A DNA stretch of 64,000 nt from Spartobacteria bacterium (lineage in GTDB: Bacteria > Verrucomicrobiota > Verrucomicrobiia > Chthoniobacterales > UBA10450): positions 36,805 through 100,804 of the forward strand of contig PNAA01000035.1 in the NCBI GenBank assembly GCA_003169975.1, read 5' to 3'. The notes beneath the pieces are model-generated. The model ran no database searches and had not been told where the DNA came from. It worked only from the letters and a program-made list of their open reading frames with translations. The position numbers and the translations under genes are program-made. Positions within the stretch are counted from its first letter, which is position 1. Every line of letters starts with the position of its first letter. Positions 7,454 to 17,104 of the stretch are shown here, in pieces.

Positions 7454-9981
7454 GCGACGAGTCGCCCAAACGTCCCTCCGACGTGAAGTTTGAGATCGGC
7501 CATGTCCTGTTCATCGACATCGTCGGTTACTCGAAGTTGCTCATCAACGAGCAAAGCGAGCAGATTCAACGGTTAACGGAGATCGTGCGCGGAACCGAGC
7601 AGGTCCGCCTGGCTGAAGCGGAAGGCAAGCTGCTGCGCTTGCCAACTGGCGACGGCGGCGCACTCGTTTTTCGCAGCAGCCCGGAAGCGCCGGTTTTGTG
7701 CGCCCTAGAAATTGCCAAGGCGCTAAAGAATCATCCCGAACTTCGGGTCCGAATGGGAATCCACAGCGGCCCGGTGAATGAAATCACTGATCTCAACGCG
7801 CAAGCCAACATCGCCGGTGCTGGAATCAACATTGCGCAGCGCGTGATGGATTGTGGCGATGCCGGTCACATTCTTCTTTCGCGGCACGTGGCCGAAGATT
7901 TGGAACACTATCCGCATTGGAAGCCTTACTTGCACGAGCTAGGCGAATGCGAAGTAAAACACGGTCACAAAGTATCTCTCGTTAACTTCCACGACGATGA
8001 AATTGGGAACCGAGAGACGCCGCAGAAATTCCGCCAGGCGAAACTGGCTCGAGTAACCAAGCTCTGGAGGATCGCCGTCGCCGCTCTGGTCGTGATCTTA
8101 ATAGTAGCGGGCGGATTTTATTACTATTCCCGTCAAAGCAACGCGCTGACCGACAAGGACACAATCGTTCTCGCCGATTTCACGAACACGACCGGTGATC
8201 CGGTCTTCGACGGCACGCTTCGGCAAGGATTGTCGTCTCAGCTCGAGCAAACACCATTTTTGAGCCTGGTCTCAGACTCCAGCATTGCCCAAACCCTGAC
8301 GCTGATGTCGAAGCCCAAGACCGAACGCCTCGTGCCCGACCTGGCCCGGGAAGTCGGTCAACGGCTTGGCAGCGCCGCCGTGATCGAAGGCTCCATTTCC
8401 GCGCTGGGAACGCAGTACGTTCTGTCGCTGAAGGCGGTGAACTGTCGAAGTGGAAATTTGCTGGCCCAAGAACAGGAGACAGCCACCGGAAAGGAGCAGG
8501 TCCTAAAGGCGCTTGGTCAGGCGGCAACGAAGCTACGAAAAAGGCTGGGTGAATCGCTGGCGTCGGTTCAGAAGTACGACGCATTGCCCGAAGACACGAC
8601 CACTTCTTCGCTGGAGGCGCTGCAGGCCTATGCCTTGGGCAACAAAGCCATCGATATCGCGAATGATTATCTCGCGGCGATACCGTTCTTTCAGCGCGCT
8701 GTCGCCCTCGATCGGAATTTCGCCATGGCCTACCTCATGTTAGGCGAATGCTACCAACCTGAGGGAGAGCTCCGGCTTGCGGCAGAAAACACCGCGAAGG
8801 CTTACGAGTTGCGCGAGCGAACAAGTGACCACGAAAAACTCAGCATCAGCGCGTTTTACGAATACGTCGTTCACGGAAACCTTGATGCTGCCCGCCGGTC
8901 CTACGAATTACTTGCGCAAACCTACCCTCGCGATGAGAACGCCGAGGTGTCTCTTTGGCTTATCCATATCGCATTCGGCGATTATGCGAAGGCGGACGCG
9001 GCGGCGCAACAAGCCTTCAAGATCAACCCGGACAGTTCGAACAATTACGTCAGTCTGATCTACTGCGACCAGTGGCTGAACCGACTGGATCAAGCGAAGG
9101 TCACGATCGACCAGGCTCGCAACAAGAAACTCGAATCACCGTGGGTGCCGCTCATCCTTTACGTCATCGACTTTCTCAAGAACGACCCTGCTGGGATGGA
9201 GCAACAAGCGGCTGCGACGGTCGGGACACCCGGGCTCGAGGATCAAATGTTCTTTCTGGAATCAGAAACGGCAGCGTACAACGGCCAGTTAGGCAAAGCA
9301 CGTGATCTCACGCGCCGGGCCGCCGATTCAGCACAACGGGCGCAGGAAAAGGAAACTGCCGCCGAGTATCAGGGGCATAATTCGCTCAGAGAAGCGTTGG
9401 TCGGAAAGGAAACTTGGGCGAAAGAGGACGCACAGTCTGCCCTGGCCGAAATCAAGGGCAAACACGGGGAGGGATTTTCCGCCATTGCCTGCGCGCTGGC
9501 CGGCGATTCCGCAAACGCCAATCGCCTGCTCGACGACCTAACGAAACGCTTTTCACAAGACACGGTTGTTCAAACTCAGTACCTGCCCATGGCTCGAGCC
9601 GCTCTCGCCCTCAACAGCGGAAACGCGCAAGGAGCGGTGGAGGCGCTGTCCACCGCGGCCCCTTACGAACTCGGACACACGAACGACGATTTCACCTTTG
9701 CGCTCTATCCCGCCTATTTCCGCGGCCAAGCCTATCTGGGAGAAAAAAACGGCGCCGCCGCGGCCAGCGAATTCCAGAAAATTTTCGACCATGCGAGCAT
9801 CGTCGGGAATGAGCCAATCGGCGCGCTGGCACATTTAGGAATTGCACGTGCCTATTCCCTATCGGGGGACACCGCCAAAGCGAAAAGTGGGTATCAGAGC
9901 TTCTTCACTCTCTGGAAAGACGCTGACTCGGACGTCCCTCTTCTGATTCAGGCAAAAGCGGAGTACGCCAAACTGCCTTGA
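7450..9981 (+). CDS. Cyclase-like/TPR protein, array copy 3 (ADFTNTTG class)
   Basis: I chose ATG 7450, which overlaps the previous stop as ATGA, over a TTG at 7432; it gives 843 residues. The cyclase-like domain has INEQSEQIQRL in place of IEEQKERLRQL and PTGDGGALVF. After a membrane span (residues about 203-222), the middle domain begins DKDTIVLADFTNTTGDPVFD. This variant is known from TPR kinases and sensors of Acidobacteria and Verrucomicrobia and differs from the GKSIAVLPFENLS domain of the other copies. TPR repeats fill the rest. It is a sister of copy 4 across its whole length. Confidence 0.85.
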   Translation: MSDESPKRPSDVKFEIGHVLFIDIVGYSKLLINEQSEQIQRLTEIVRGTEQVRLAEAEGKLLRLPTGDGGALVFRSSPEAPVLCALEIAKALKNHPELRVRMGIHSGPVNEITDLNAQANIAGAGINIAQRVMDCGDAGHILLSRHVAEDLEHYPHWKPYLHELGECEVKHGHKVSLVNFHDDEIGNRETPQKFRQAKLARVTKLWRIAVAALVVILIVAGGFYYYSRQSNALTDKDTIVLADFTNTTGDPVFDGTLRQGLSSQLEQTPFLSLVSDSSIAQTLTLMSKPKTERLVPDLAREVGQRLGSAAVIEGSISALGTQYVLSLKAVNCRSGNLLAQEQETATGKEQVLKALGQAATKLRKRLGESLASVQKYDALPEDTTTSSLEALQAYALGNKAIDIANDYLAAIPFFQRAVALDRNFAMAYLMLGECYQPEGELRLAAENTAKAYELRERTSDHEKLSISAFYEYVVHGNLDAARRSYELLAQTYPRDENAEVSLWLIHIAFGDYAKADAAAQQAFKINPDSSNNYVSLIYCDQWLNRLDQAKVTIDQARNKKLESPWVPLILYVIDFLKNDPAGMEQQAAATVGTPGLEDQMFFLESETAAYNGQLGKARDLTRRAADSAQRAQEKETAAEYQGHNSLREALVGKETWAKEDAQSALAEIKGKHGEGFSAIACALAGDSANANRLLDDLTKRFSQDTVVQTQYLPMARAALALNSGNAQGAVEALSTAAPYELGHTNDDFTFALYPAYFRGQAYLGEKNGAAAASEFQKIFDHASIVGNEPIGALAHLGIARAYSLSGDTAKAKSGYQSFFTLWKDADSDVPLLIQAKAEYAKLP

Positions 9982-12506
9982 ATCCAACGTCCTCTCAATC
10001 GGCCGACCTGAAATTCGAAATCGGCCACGTCTTGTTCATCGACATCGTCGGCTATTCGAAACTTCTGATCAACGTGCAGAGCGAGCAAATTCAAAAACTA
10101 AAACAGATTGTGCGCGGCACGGAGCAGGTCAGGCTCGCGGAAGCGGAAGGCAAACTCCTGCTGTTACCAACGGGCGATGGTGGCGCGCTTGTTTTTCGGA
10201 ACAGTCAGGAAGCACCAGTGCTATGCGCCATGGAAATCGCGAAGGCTCTGAAAGAGCATCCCGCAGTTCGCGTTCGCATGGGAGTTCACAGTGGTCCGGT
10301 CAACGAAGTCACTGATCTAAACGAGCAAGCCAACATCGCCGGCGCGGGAATTAACATCGCGCAGCGCGTGATGGATTGCGGCGACGCCGGTCACATCCTG
10401 CTGTCGAAGCACGTGGCCGATGACTTGGAACACTATCCGCGTTGGAAGCCTTACTTGCACGAGCTAGGCGAATGCGAAGTGAAACACGGTCACAAAGTAT
10501 CTCTCGTTAACTTCTACGACGATGAAATTGGTAACCGAGAAGTCCCGCGAAAATTCCGCCAGGAGAAAGTGGCTCGAACCACCAGGCTCTGGAAGATCGC
10601 GGCTGCCGCTCTACTCGTTATCTTAATAATAGGGGGCGGAGGTTATTACCGTTTGCGTCAAGGCAAGCCCCTGACCGATAAAGACACGATCGTCCTGGCG
10701 GATTTTACAAATACCACCGGTGATCCCGTGTTCGACGGCACTTTGCGGCAAGGGCTCGCTTCGCAGCTGGAGCAATCGCCGTTTCTAAGTTTTATTTCGG
10801 ATCAGCGGATCGCGCAGACTCTCGCGCTGATGTCACAGCCTAAAGACGCCCGGCTTACGCCGGAGCTCGCGCGCCAGGTTGGTCAACGCATTGGAAGCGC
10901 CGCCAGTATCGAAGGTTCGATTTCGATGTTGGGCAGCGAGTATGTCGTCGGTTTGAAAGCGGTAAACTGCCGCACTGGCGATCCGCTGGCGCAAGAACAA
11001 GTCACCGCCAACGGGAAAGAGCAAGTGCTGAAAGCGCTCGGTCAGGCGGCAAGCAGCTTGCGTCGAAAATTGGGCGAATCATTGGCGTCAATCCAGAAAT
11101 ACGAAGCGTTACCCGAAGACGTGACCACTCCGTCGCTGGAGGCACTGCAAGCGTATTCACTTGGTATAAAGGCTTCTGATGTGACTAACGATTACGTCGC
11201 CGCCATACCGTTTTTTCAAAGGGCCTCCACCCTGGATCCAGACTTTGCCATGGCTTATCTGCGCCTGGCTGAATGTTACCAACCCCAAGGCGAACTCACC
11301 GTCGCAGCTGAAAACGCACGCAAAGCGTACCAGTTGCGTGATCGAACAAGTGATCGGGAGAAGCTACACATTTCTGCGTTTTACGAATATGTGGTGACTG
11401 GAAATCTGGAGGCTGCTCGCAAAGCCTGCGACTTGTTTGCGCAGACTTATTCTCGCGATGAAGACGCTCGAGTGTATCTGTGGGTTGTCTACACCGGTTT
11501 CGGAGATTACGAGAAAACTCATCGGGCGGCGCAGGATGCGTTCAGGATCAACCCTGCAAGTGGCAATAATCTCGTGAGTCTGATGTACGCCGACCAGTGG
11601 CTCAACCGCGTCGCTGAGGCCAAGTCCACTCTCCAGGACGCGCGTGTCCATAATGTCGACTCCCCTTGGGTCGCTGTCGTCGTTTATATGCTGGATTTCG
11701 TGCAACACGATGCCGTCGGCATGGAACAACAGGCCTCGGCGGCAATGGGAATACCCGGTGTCGAGGATCAAATGCTGTTTCTCGAATCCGAAACTGCCGC
11801 TTGCGGCGGGGAATTCACCAAGGCTCGCGAGCTGACTCGACATGCAGTGGATTCTGCGCGACGAGCACAGGAAAAGGAAACGGCCGCGGAATATCTGGGA
11901 CACAATGCCGTGAGGGAAGCAATCGTTGGCCGTTCCGCTGTCGCCAAGGAAGACGCCCAGTCTGCTATTGCCGAAACAAACGGAAAGAATGCGGAGGGAT
12001 TTTCAACGATCGCATTCGCACTCACGGGTGATGCCGCAAACGCCAATCGTTTGATCGATGACCTGGGAAAGCGGTTCTCTCAAGACACCTTTGTGCAGTT
12101 CGACTATCTGCCAATGGCGCGAGCTGGCCTTGCGCTGACGACCGGCAATGCCGCAAACGCAGTCGCAGCGCTAACGGTTTCTTCTCCTTATGAGTTGGGA
12201 CACACGAACAACGACTTCACGTTTGCGCTCTACCCGGTTTATCTGCGCGGTGAAAGCTATCTGGCGGCAAAAAACGGATCGGCGGCGATCACCGAGTTTC
12301 AGAAAATTCTCGATCATTCAGGAGTGGTCGGAAATGAACCAATCGGCGCGCTGGCACATTTAGGAATTGCACGTGCCTATTCCCTATCCGGGAACGCCGC
12401 CAAAGCGAAAGGTGCTTATGACGATTTCTTCGCCCTGTGGAAAAACGCCGACCCCGATGTTCCAATTCTCAAGGAGGCAAGGGCGGAGTACGCGAAACTG
12501 CCGTGA
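9978..12506 (+). CDS. Cyclase-like/TPR protein, array copy 4 (ADFTNTTG class)
   Basis: The 842-residue sister of copy 3 has the same domain order: cyclase-like domain, membrane span near residue 210, DKDTIVLADFTNTTGDPVFD domain, TPRs. Translation probably begins at TTG 9978, which overlaps the preceding TGA as TTGA, because no ATG lies close upstream of the conserved LKFEIGHVLFID block. The DNA of copies 3 and 4 is nearly identical around residues 150-185 and in the last third, pointing to a recent duplication or gene conversion. Confidence 0.83.
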   Translation: MNPTSSQSADLKFEIGHVLFIDIVGYSKLLINVQSEQIQKLKQIVRGTEQVRLAEAEGKLLLLPTGDGGALVFRNSQEAPVLCAMEIAKALKEHPAVRVRMGVHSGPVNEVTDLNEQANIAGAGINIAQRVMDCGDAGHILLSKHVADDLEHYPRWKPYLHELGECEVKHGHKVSLVNFYDDEIGNREVPRKFRQEKVARTTRLWKIAAAALLVILIIGGGGYYRLRQGKPLTDKDTIVLADFTNTTGDPVFDGTLRQGLASQLEQSPFLSFISDQRIAQTLALMSQPKDARLTPELARQVGQRIGSAASIEGSISMLGSEYVVGLKAVNCRTGDPLAQEQVTANGKEQVLKALGQAASSLRRKLGESLASIQKYEALPEDVTTPSLEALQAYSLGIKASDVTNDYVAAIPFFQRASTLDPDFAMAYLRLAECYQPQGELTVAAENARKAYQLRDRTSDREKLHISAFYEYVVTGNLEAARKACDLFAQTYSRDEDARVYLWVVYTGFGDYEKTHRAAQDAFRINPASGNNLVSLMYADQWLNRVAEAKSTLQDARVHNVDSPWVAVVVYMLDFVQHDAVGMEQQASAAMGIPGVEDQMLFLESETAACGGEFTKARELTRHAVDSARRAQEKETAAEYLGHNAVREAIVGRSAVAKEDAQSAIAETNGKNAEGFSTIAFALTGDAANANRLIDDLGKRFSQDTFVQFDYLPMARAGLALTTGNAANAVAALTVSSPYELGHTNNDFTFALYPVYLRGESYLAAKNGSAAITEFQKILDHSGVVGNEPIGALAHLGIARAYSLSGNAAKAKGAYDDFFALWKNADPDVPILKEARAEYAKLP

Positions 12507-14652
12507 ATCCTCCATCGACTCAATCACCAGAACTGAAGTTTGAGATCGGGCACGTGTTGTTCATTGACGTTGTCGATTATTCCAAGCTCTTGATCGAAGA
12601 ACAGAAGGAGCGGCTGCGCCAGCTCACCGAGATCGTACTGGCGACTTCGCAGGTGCATGAAGCGACCACGAGCAACTGTTGCGATTGCCGACCGGCGATG
12701 GGATGGCGCTGGTCTTTCGCAACAGTTCCGAGGAACCGGCGCGCGGCGCGCTCGAGATTGCGCACGCGCTCAAAGCGCATCCGGAGATTGCAGTGCGAAT
12801 GGGAATCCACAGCGGCCCGGTGAGCGAAGTGAGCGATGTGAGCGGGCGCACCAACATTGCCGGGGCCGGGATCAACATGGCGCAACGGGTGATGGATTGC
12901 GGCGATGCCGGACACATCCTGCTCTCGAAACGTGTCGCGGAGGATTTGGAGCAGTACCGGCAATGGTCGTCGAACCTGCACGATTTGGGCGAATGCGAAG
13001 TAAAGCATGGTGTTCGGCTCCAAATCGTCAATCTCTACACCGGTGAACTGGGCAATCCCGCTCTGCCGAAAAAGTTCAAGCAGCCTAACGAGCTAAAGCT
13101 GTCCGCCCCGGCGGCGGGTGCGATCAGGAAGCGGAGCCGCACTGGTTTGATCGCCGCCGTTTTAGTAATGTCCACCGCATTCCTCGCGGCCGCCATCGGT
13201 TGGTGGCTGATGTATCAACGCGGCGCGACGCCGGCTTCGCCATCACGCATCACGTCGCTCGCCGTGCTCCCGTTCAAGAACTACTCGGGCGAGACCAATC
13301 AGGAATATCTTGCCGATGGGATGACCGACCTGTTGACGACGGAACTGAGCGGGATCGGCGCGCTCACGGTGAAATCTCACCAATCGGCACTGAAGTTCCA
13401 AGGTTCGGCGAAATCGATGCCGGAGATCGGAAAGGAGCTGCACGCCGACGGCATCGTGGAAGGTTCAGTGCTGCGCGACGGCAATCACATTACCGTGAAT
13501 GTGCAGTTGATCGAGGCTGCGACCGACCGGCACCTTTGGGCGAAAAAGTTCGAAGGAGAAGTGACTAACATTTTCAAAATGCGCGATCAGGTGGTGGATG
13601 ACATCGCGCGTGAGATCAAGGGGACACTTTCGACTGAGCAATCTCCGCGACCGAGCAGCGCGAAGGCGGTCAACCCAGCCGCCTTGCAGGAATATCTTCT
13701 GGGCCGTCACAGCTGGAACCGGCAAACGGAGAAGAGTGTCGCGGAGGCGCTAGAGCACTTCACCCGCGCCAAGGACATCGATCCGGGCTTCGCCCTCGCC
13801 TGGGCCGGAATAGCGGACGTTTACTGGAATACTGCGGATGCCGATATTGACGCGATCCAAGCCGGGGTGAAGGCGAAAGCCGCGGCGCATCGGGCGCTGG
13901 AGTTGGATGATTCGTTAGCCGAAGCCCACACCGCCCTGGCGGCGGTGGCGGCTGGGATCGACTTCGATTGGGCAGAATCGGAAAGGGAGTTCCGGAGCGC
14001 GATCCAACTCAATTCGAACTACGTCGTTGCGCACTGGCAATATGGATGGCTGCTGATCTTTCTCGGACGCACGGATGAAGCGCTGAAGGAAATGGAACGC
14101 GCAGCCGAGCTGGATCCGCTTTCGCCGATCATCACCATAGACCTGGGTGCGCCTTACCAGATGAGAGCATGGAGATCCTCCGGCGCGGAAGCGAAAGCGG
14201 ATTACGACAAGGCAAACGCACAGTGCCAAAAAGCCATGGAGCTTGACCCGAGTTTTTATCTGCCGCACACGGTTTTGGGAATAAATGAAATGCATCGCGG
14301 AAACTACGCCAAAGCGATCGAGGAAATTAGTTTGGCAGAGAAGATGCAACCGGAGCCAATTGTGACTGCCTTGCTTGGCTACGTTTATGGCATGGATGGA
14401 CAAAAAGACAAAGCGCTGGAAATACTCGACAAACTGTATCAGGCGGCAGGACACCACTGGGTTAGTCCCTATTGTCAGGCGCTGGTCTATCTGGGCTTGC
14501 ATGAAGATAACCAAGCGATCGACTGGCTGGAGAAAGCTTACGAACAACGGTCGGTGTGGCTAGATTGGCTGAAAGTGGAGCCGATATTTGATCCGTTGCG
14601 TTCCGATCCGCGCTTCCATGCGCTCTACCAGAAAATGAACTTTCCGCCTTGA
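12503..14652 (+). pseudogene. Cyclase-like/TolB-like/TPR protein, array copy 5, frameshifted
   Basis: Reading starts at GTG 12503 (GTGA overlap with copy 4) and gives ELKFEIGHVLFIDVVDYSKLL up to about 12667. There one A is missing compared with the paralogues (ACC-ACG instead of ACC-AAC-GAG). The other frame resumes at EQLLRLPTGDGMALVF and stays open to 14652. Restoring one base would give about 716 residues with cyclase-like domain, membrane span, a SLAVLPFKNYSGETNQEYL-type TolB-like domain and TPRs. The first cyclase motif also carries a Gly-to-Asp change (VVDYSK). Either a recent pseudogene or an assembly error; the otherwise intact frame favours recency. Confidence 0.75.
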
Positions 14653-14756
14653 ATGCCAAGACCGACCAATTCGCCGAGCTGAAGTGGCGGAATCTCTCCA
14701 AGGTCGCGGCTGCCCGTTTACCGGCCGCCAGGAGGACGAATGCCGCCCGAATCTGA
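14649..14756 (+). pseudogene. Leader ORF / relic FAELKWRN N-terminus
   Basis: A 35-codon ORF begins at a TTG overlapping the TGA of copy 5 (TTGA) and ends at a TGA 15 bases inside copy 6. It encodes QFAELKWRNLSKVAAARLPA, clearly akin to FAELKRRNVYKVAVAYAV. The next gene starts within its 3' end, with AGGAGG placed just before that start. It is the best preserved of the relics besides the one at 2422. Confidence 0.55.
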
Positions 14757-17094
14757 GAGCAACCTTCGGCTCGAGATCGGGCATGTCTTGTTCATCGATC
14801 TGGTGGGTTATTCCAAGCTCTTGATCGAAGAACAGAAGGGGCGACTGCGCCAGCTGACCGAGATCGTGCTCGCGACCGCGCAGGTGCGCGAAGCGCCTAA
14901 CGAACAACTGGTGCGATTGCCGACCGGCGATGGGATGGCGCTAGTGTTCCGCAACAGCTCGGAGGAACCAGTCCGCTGTGCGCTGGAAGTCGCCCACGCG
15001 CTCAAAGCGCATCCGGAGATTGCAGTGCGAATGGGAATCCACAGCGGCCCAGTGAGCGAAGTGAGCGATGTGAGCGGGCGCACCAATATTGCCGGCGCCG
15101 GGATTAACATGGCGCAACGGGTGATGGATTGCGGCGATGCCGGTCACATTTTGCTCTCCAAACATGTGGCGGAAGATTTGGAGCAATACGGCCATTGGCG
15201 AGCGCAACTGCACGACCTGGGCGACTGCGAAGTGAAACACGGCGTGCGGCTGGGCGTGGTCAACCTCTACAGCGATGGCATCGGCAATCCGCAACTGCCG
15301 AAAAAGTTCCAAGCCCTGAAGAAGCACAGAGCACGCATGCGCTGGGCGGCCACGACGGCAGCGTTGCTCGCCCTTGCGGCAATCGTCGCTGGTTTCGCAA
15401 TGTTTTCCCGTTATCGTGGCCAATCGACGCTGTCTGCACCGGGAAAAAGTATCGCCGTCCTGCCCTTCGAAAACTTGAGTGATGAAAAGCAGAACGCTTA
15501 CTTCGCCGATGGGGTGCAGGACGAAATCCTGACCGATCTGGCGAAAATCGCGGACTTGAAGGTGATCAGCCGCACTTCGGTAATGCAATATAAGACTGGC
15601 GCGCCGCGCAATCTGCGCAGGATCGGAGAAGAGCTTGGCGTAGCCCATTTGCTCGAAGGCAGCGTGCAGCGAGCCGCCAATCGTGTCCGTGTCAATGCTC
15701 AGCTGATCGACGCTCGCTCCGACGTGCATCTCTGGGCCGAGCACTACGACCGTGACCTGGCGGATGTGTTCGCCATCCAGAGCGAGATCGCGCAGAAAAT
15801 CGCGGATCAGCTCAGCGCCAAAATTTCACCGGCCGAGCAAGCGGCCATTGCACGCGCACCTACCACGAATCTTGCCGCCAACGCACTTTACGTTGAAGCC
15901 AAGCAACTCGAATTCAGGGCGCCTGAGCAGCAGAATCTTCTGCAGGCGGTGCATCTTCTTGAGGAAGCGGTCGAGCGCGATCCGCATTTTACGCTCGCTT
16001 ATTGCTTGCTCGGCCGGGTGCACATCAAAATCTACTGGGGTGGTTACGACCACACACCCGCCCGCCGTGAGCTTGCCAACACGGCGATCCAGCATGCAGT
16101 TCAGCTCCAGCCAGATGCCGGCGAAGTGCACCTGGCCTTGGCCGTCTACGCCTACCAGGGTTTTCGCGACTATGACCGTTCTCGCGCTGAACTGGATCTC
16201 GCCCGGCGCACACTCCCGAACAATGCCGACATCTACTTTGTCACGGCTCTCATTGACCGTCGTCAGGGTCGCTGGACAGAGGCGACCAGGAACCTGGAGC
16301 GCGCGGTTGAGTTAGACCCACGTAACTTTGAGATCCTCATGGAAGCGGCATCTACTGACAGCATCTTGCGCCGCTACTCCGAGGCGGCGCGGCTGGCCGA
16401 GCGTGCGAGCGTTGTCTCGCCGCGCGACTACTTCGCTCGGATCGCGAGCACCTTGCAGCCGCTCCTCGAACGAGCCGATAGCAGACCCTTGCGGAAGGAG
16501 CTCTCTGCGATTCTGGCAGAAGAACCGGGAGCCGCGGAAAACATCGCCGATGTTCTGTTCCTTTGCGCGCTGGACGAGCGCGACTCTGCCGAAGCCAATC
16601 GCGCCTTGGCCGCCATCCCGGCCGAGGGGATCTCGCCGGGCAGCAACTTTATCTTCCCACGCGAATGGTTTGCCGGCGTTGCGGCTCGCACCTTTGGGGA
16701 TGCGGCCGCCGCGCGCACCTCCTTTAGTGCCGCCCGCGCGCTTATGGAAAAAGTCACACGCGATCAATCCGATAACGCGGCGGCATGGGGACTTCTTGGC
16801 CGAATCGACGCGGCTCTCGGGCGAAAGGAGGACGCAGTGCGTGAAGGACGCCGTGCTCAGCAGTTGTTGCCATTGTCCAAGGACGCGTTGGCCGGCGCGG
16901 GAGTGATTAACACTTTCGCAGTCATTTACGCTTGGATCGGTGAGGAGGATCTTGCTCTCGAACAACTGGCAATCTCCGAGCAAATCCCGGGGGGCGTGAC
17001 CTTTGGCGGACTTAAACGGGATCCGCAATGGGACCCGCTGCGCGGCGACCCGCGCTTCGAGAAAATTGTCGCTGATCTCGCGCCGAAAGAATAG
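14740..17094 (+). CDS. Cyclase-like/TolB-like/TPR protein, array copy 6
   Basis: The 784-residue paralogue starts at ATG 14740, preceded by AGGAGG. Cyclase-like domain residues 11-175 include FIDLVGYS, RLPTGDGMALVF and NIAGAGINMAQR. A membrane span lies at about 203-221, a TolB-like domain (GKSIAVLPFENLSDEKQNAYF) at about 232-365, and TPRs follow. The N-terminal 200 bases are almost identical to copy 8, while the TPR region is its own class. Eleven bases separate its stop from the next start. Function as a sensor is inferred from architecture. Confidence 0.85.
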   Translation: MPPESESNLRLEIGHVLFIDLVGYSKLLIEEQKGRLRQLTEIVLATAQVREAPNEQLVRLPTGDGMALVFRNSSEEPVRCALEVAHALKAHPEIAVRMGIHSGPVSEVSDVSGRTNIAGAGINMAQRVMDCGDAGHILLSKHVAEDLEQYGHWRAQLHDLGDCEVKHGVRLGVVNLYSDGIGNPQLPKKFQALKKHRARMRWAATTAALLALAAIVAGFAMFSRYRGQSTLSAPGKSIAVLPFENLSDEKQNAYFADGVQDEILTDLAKIADLKVISRTSVMQYKTGAPRNLRRIGEELGVAHLLEGSVQRAANRVRVNAQLIDARSDVHLWAEHYDRDLADVFAIQSEIAQKIADQLSAKISPAEQAAIARAPTTNLAANALYVEAKQLEFRAPEQQNLLQAVHLLEEAVERDPHFTLAYCLLGRVHIKIYWGGYDHTPARRELANTAIQHAVQLQPDAGEVHLALAVYAYQGFRDYDRSRAELDLARRTLPNNADIYFVTALIDRRQGRWTEATRNLERAVELDPRNFEILMEAASTDSILRRYSEAARLAERASVVSPRDYFARIASTLQPLLERADSRPLRKELSAILAEEPGAAENIADVLFLCALDERDSAEANRALAAIPAEGISPGSNFIFPREWFAGVAARTFGDAAAARTSFSAARALMEKVTRDQSDNAAAWGLLGRIDAALGRKEDAVREGRRAQQLLPLSKDALAGAGVINTFAVIYAWIGEEDLALEQLAISEQIPGGVTFGGLKRDPQWDPLRGDPRFEKIVADLAPKE

Positions 17095-17104
17095 CGGGTT
17101 GCGT

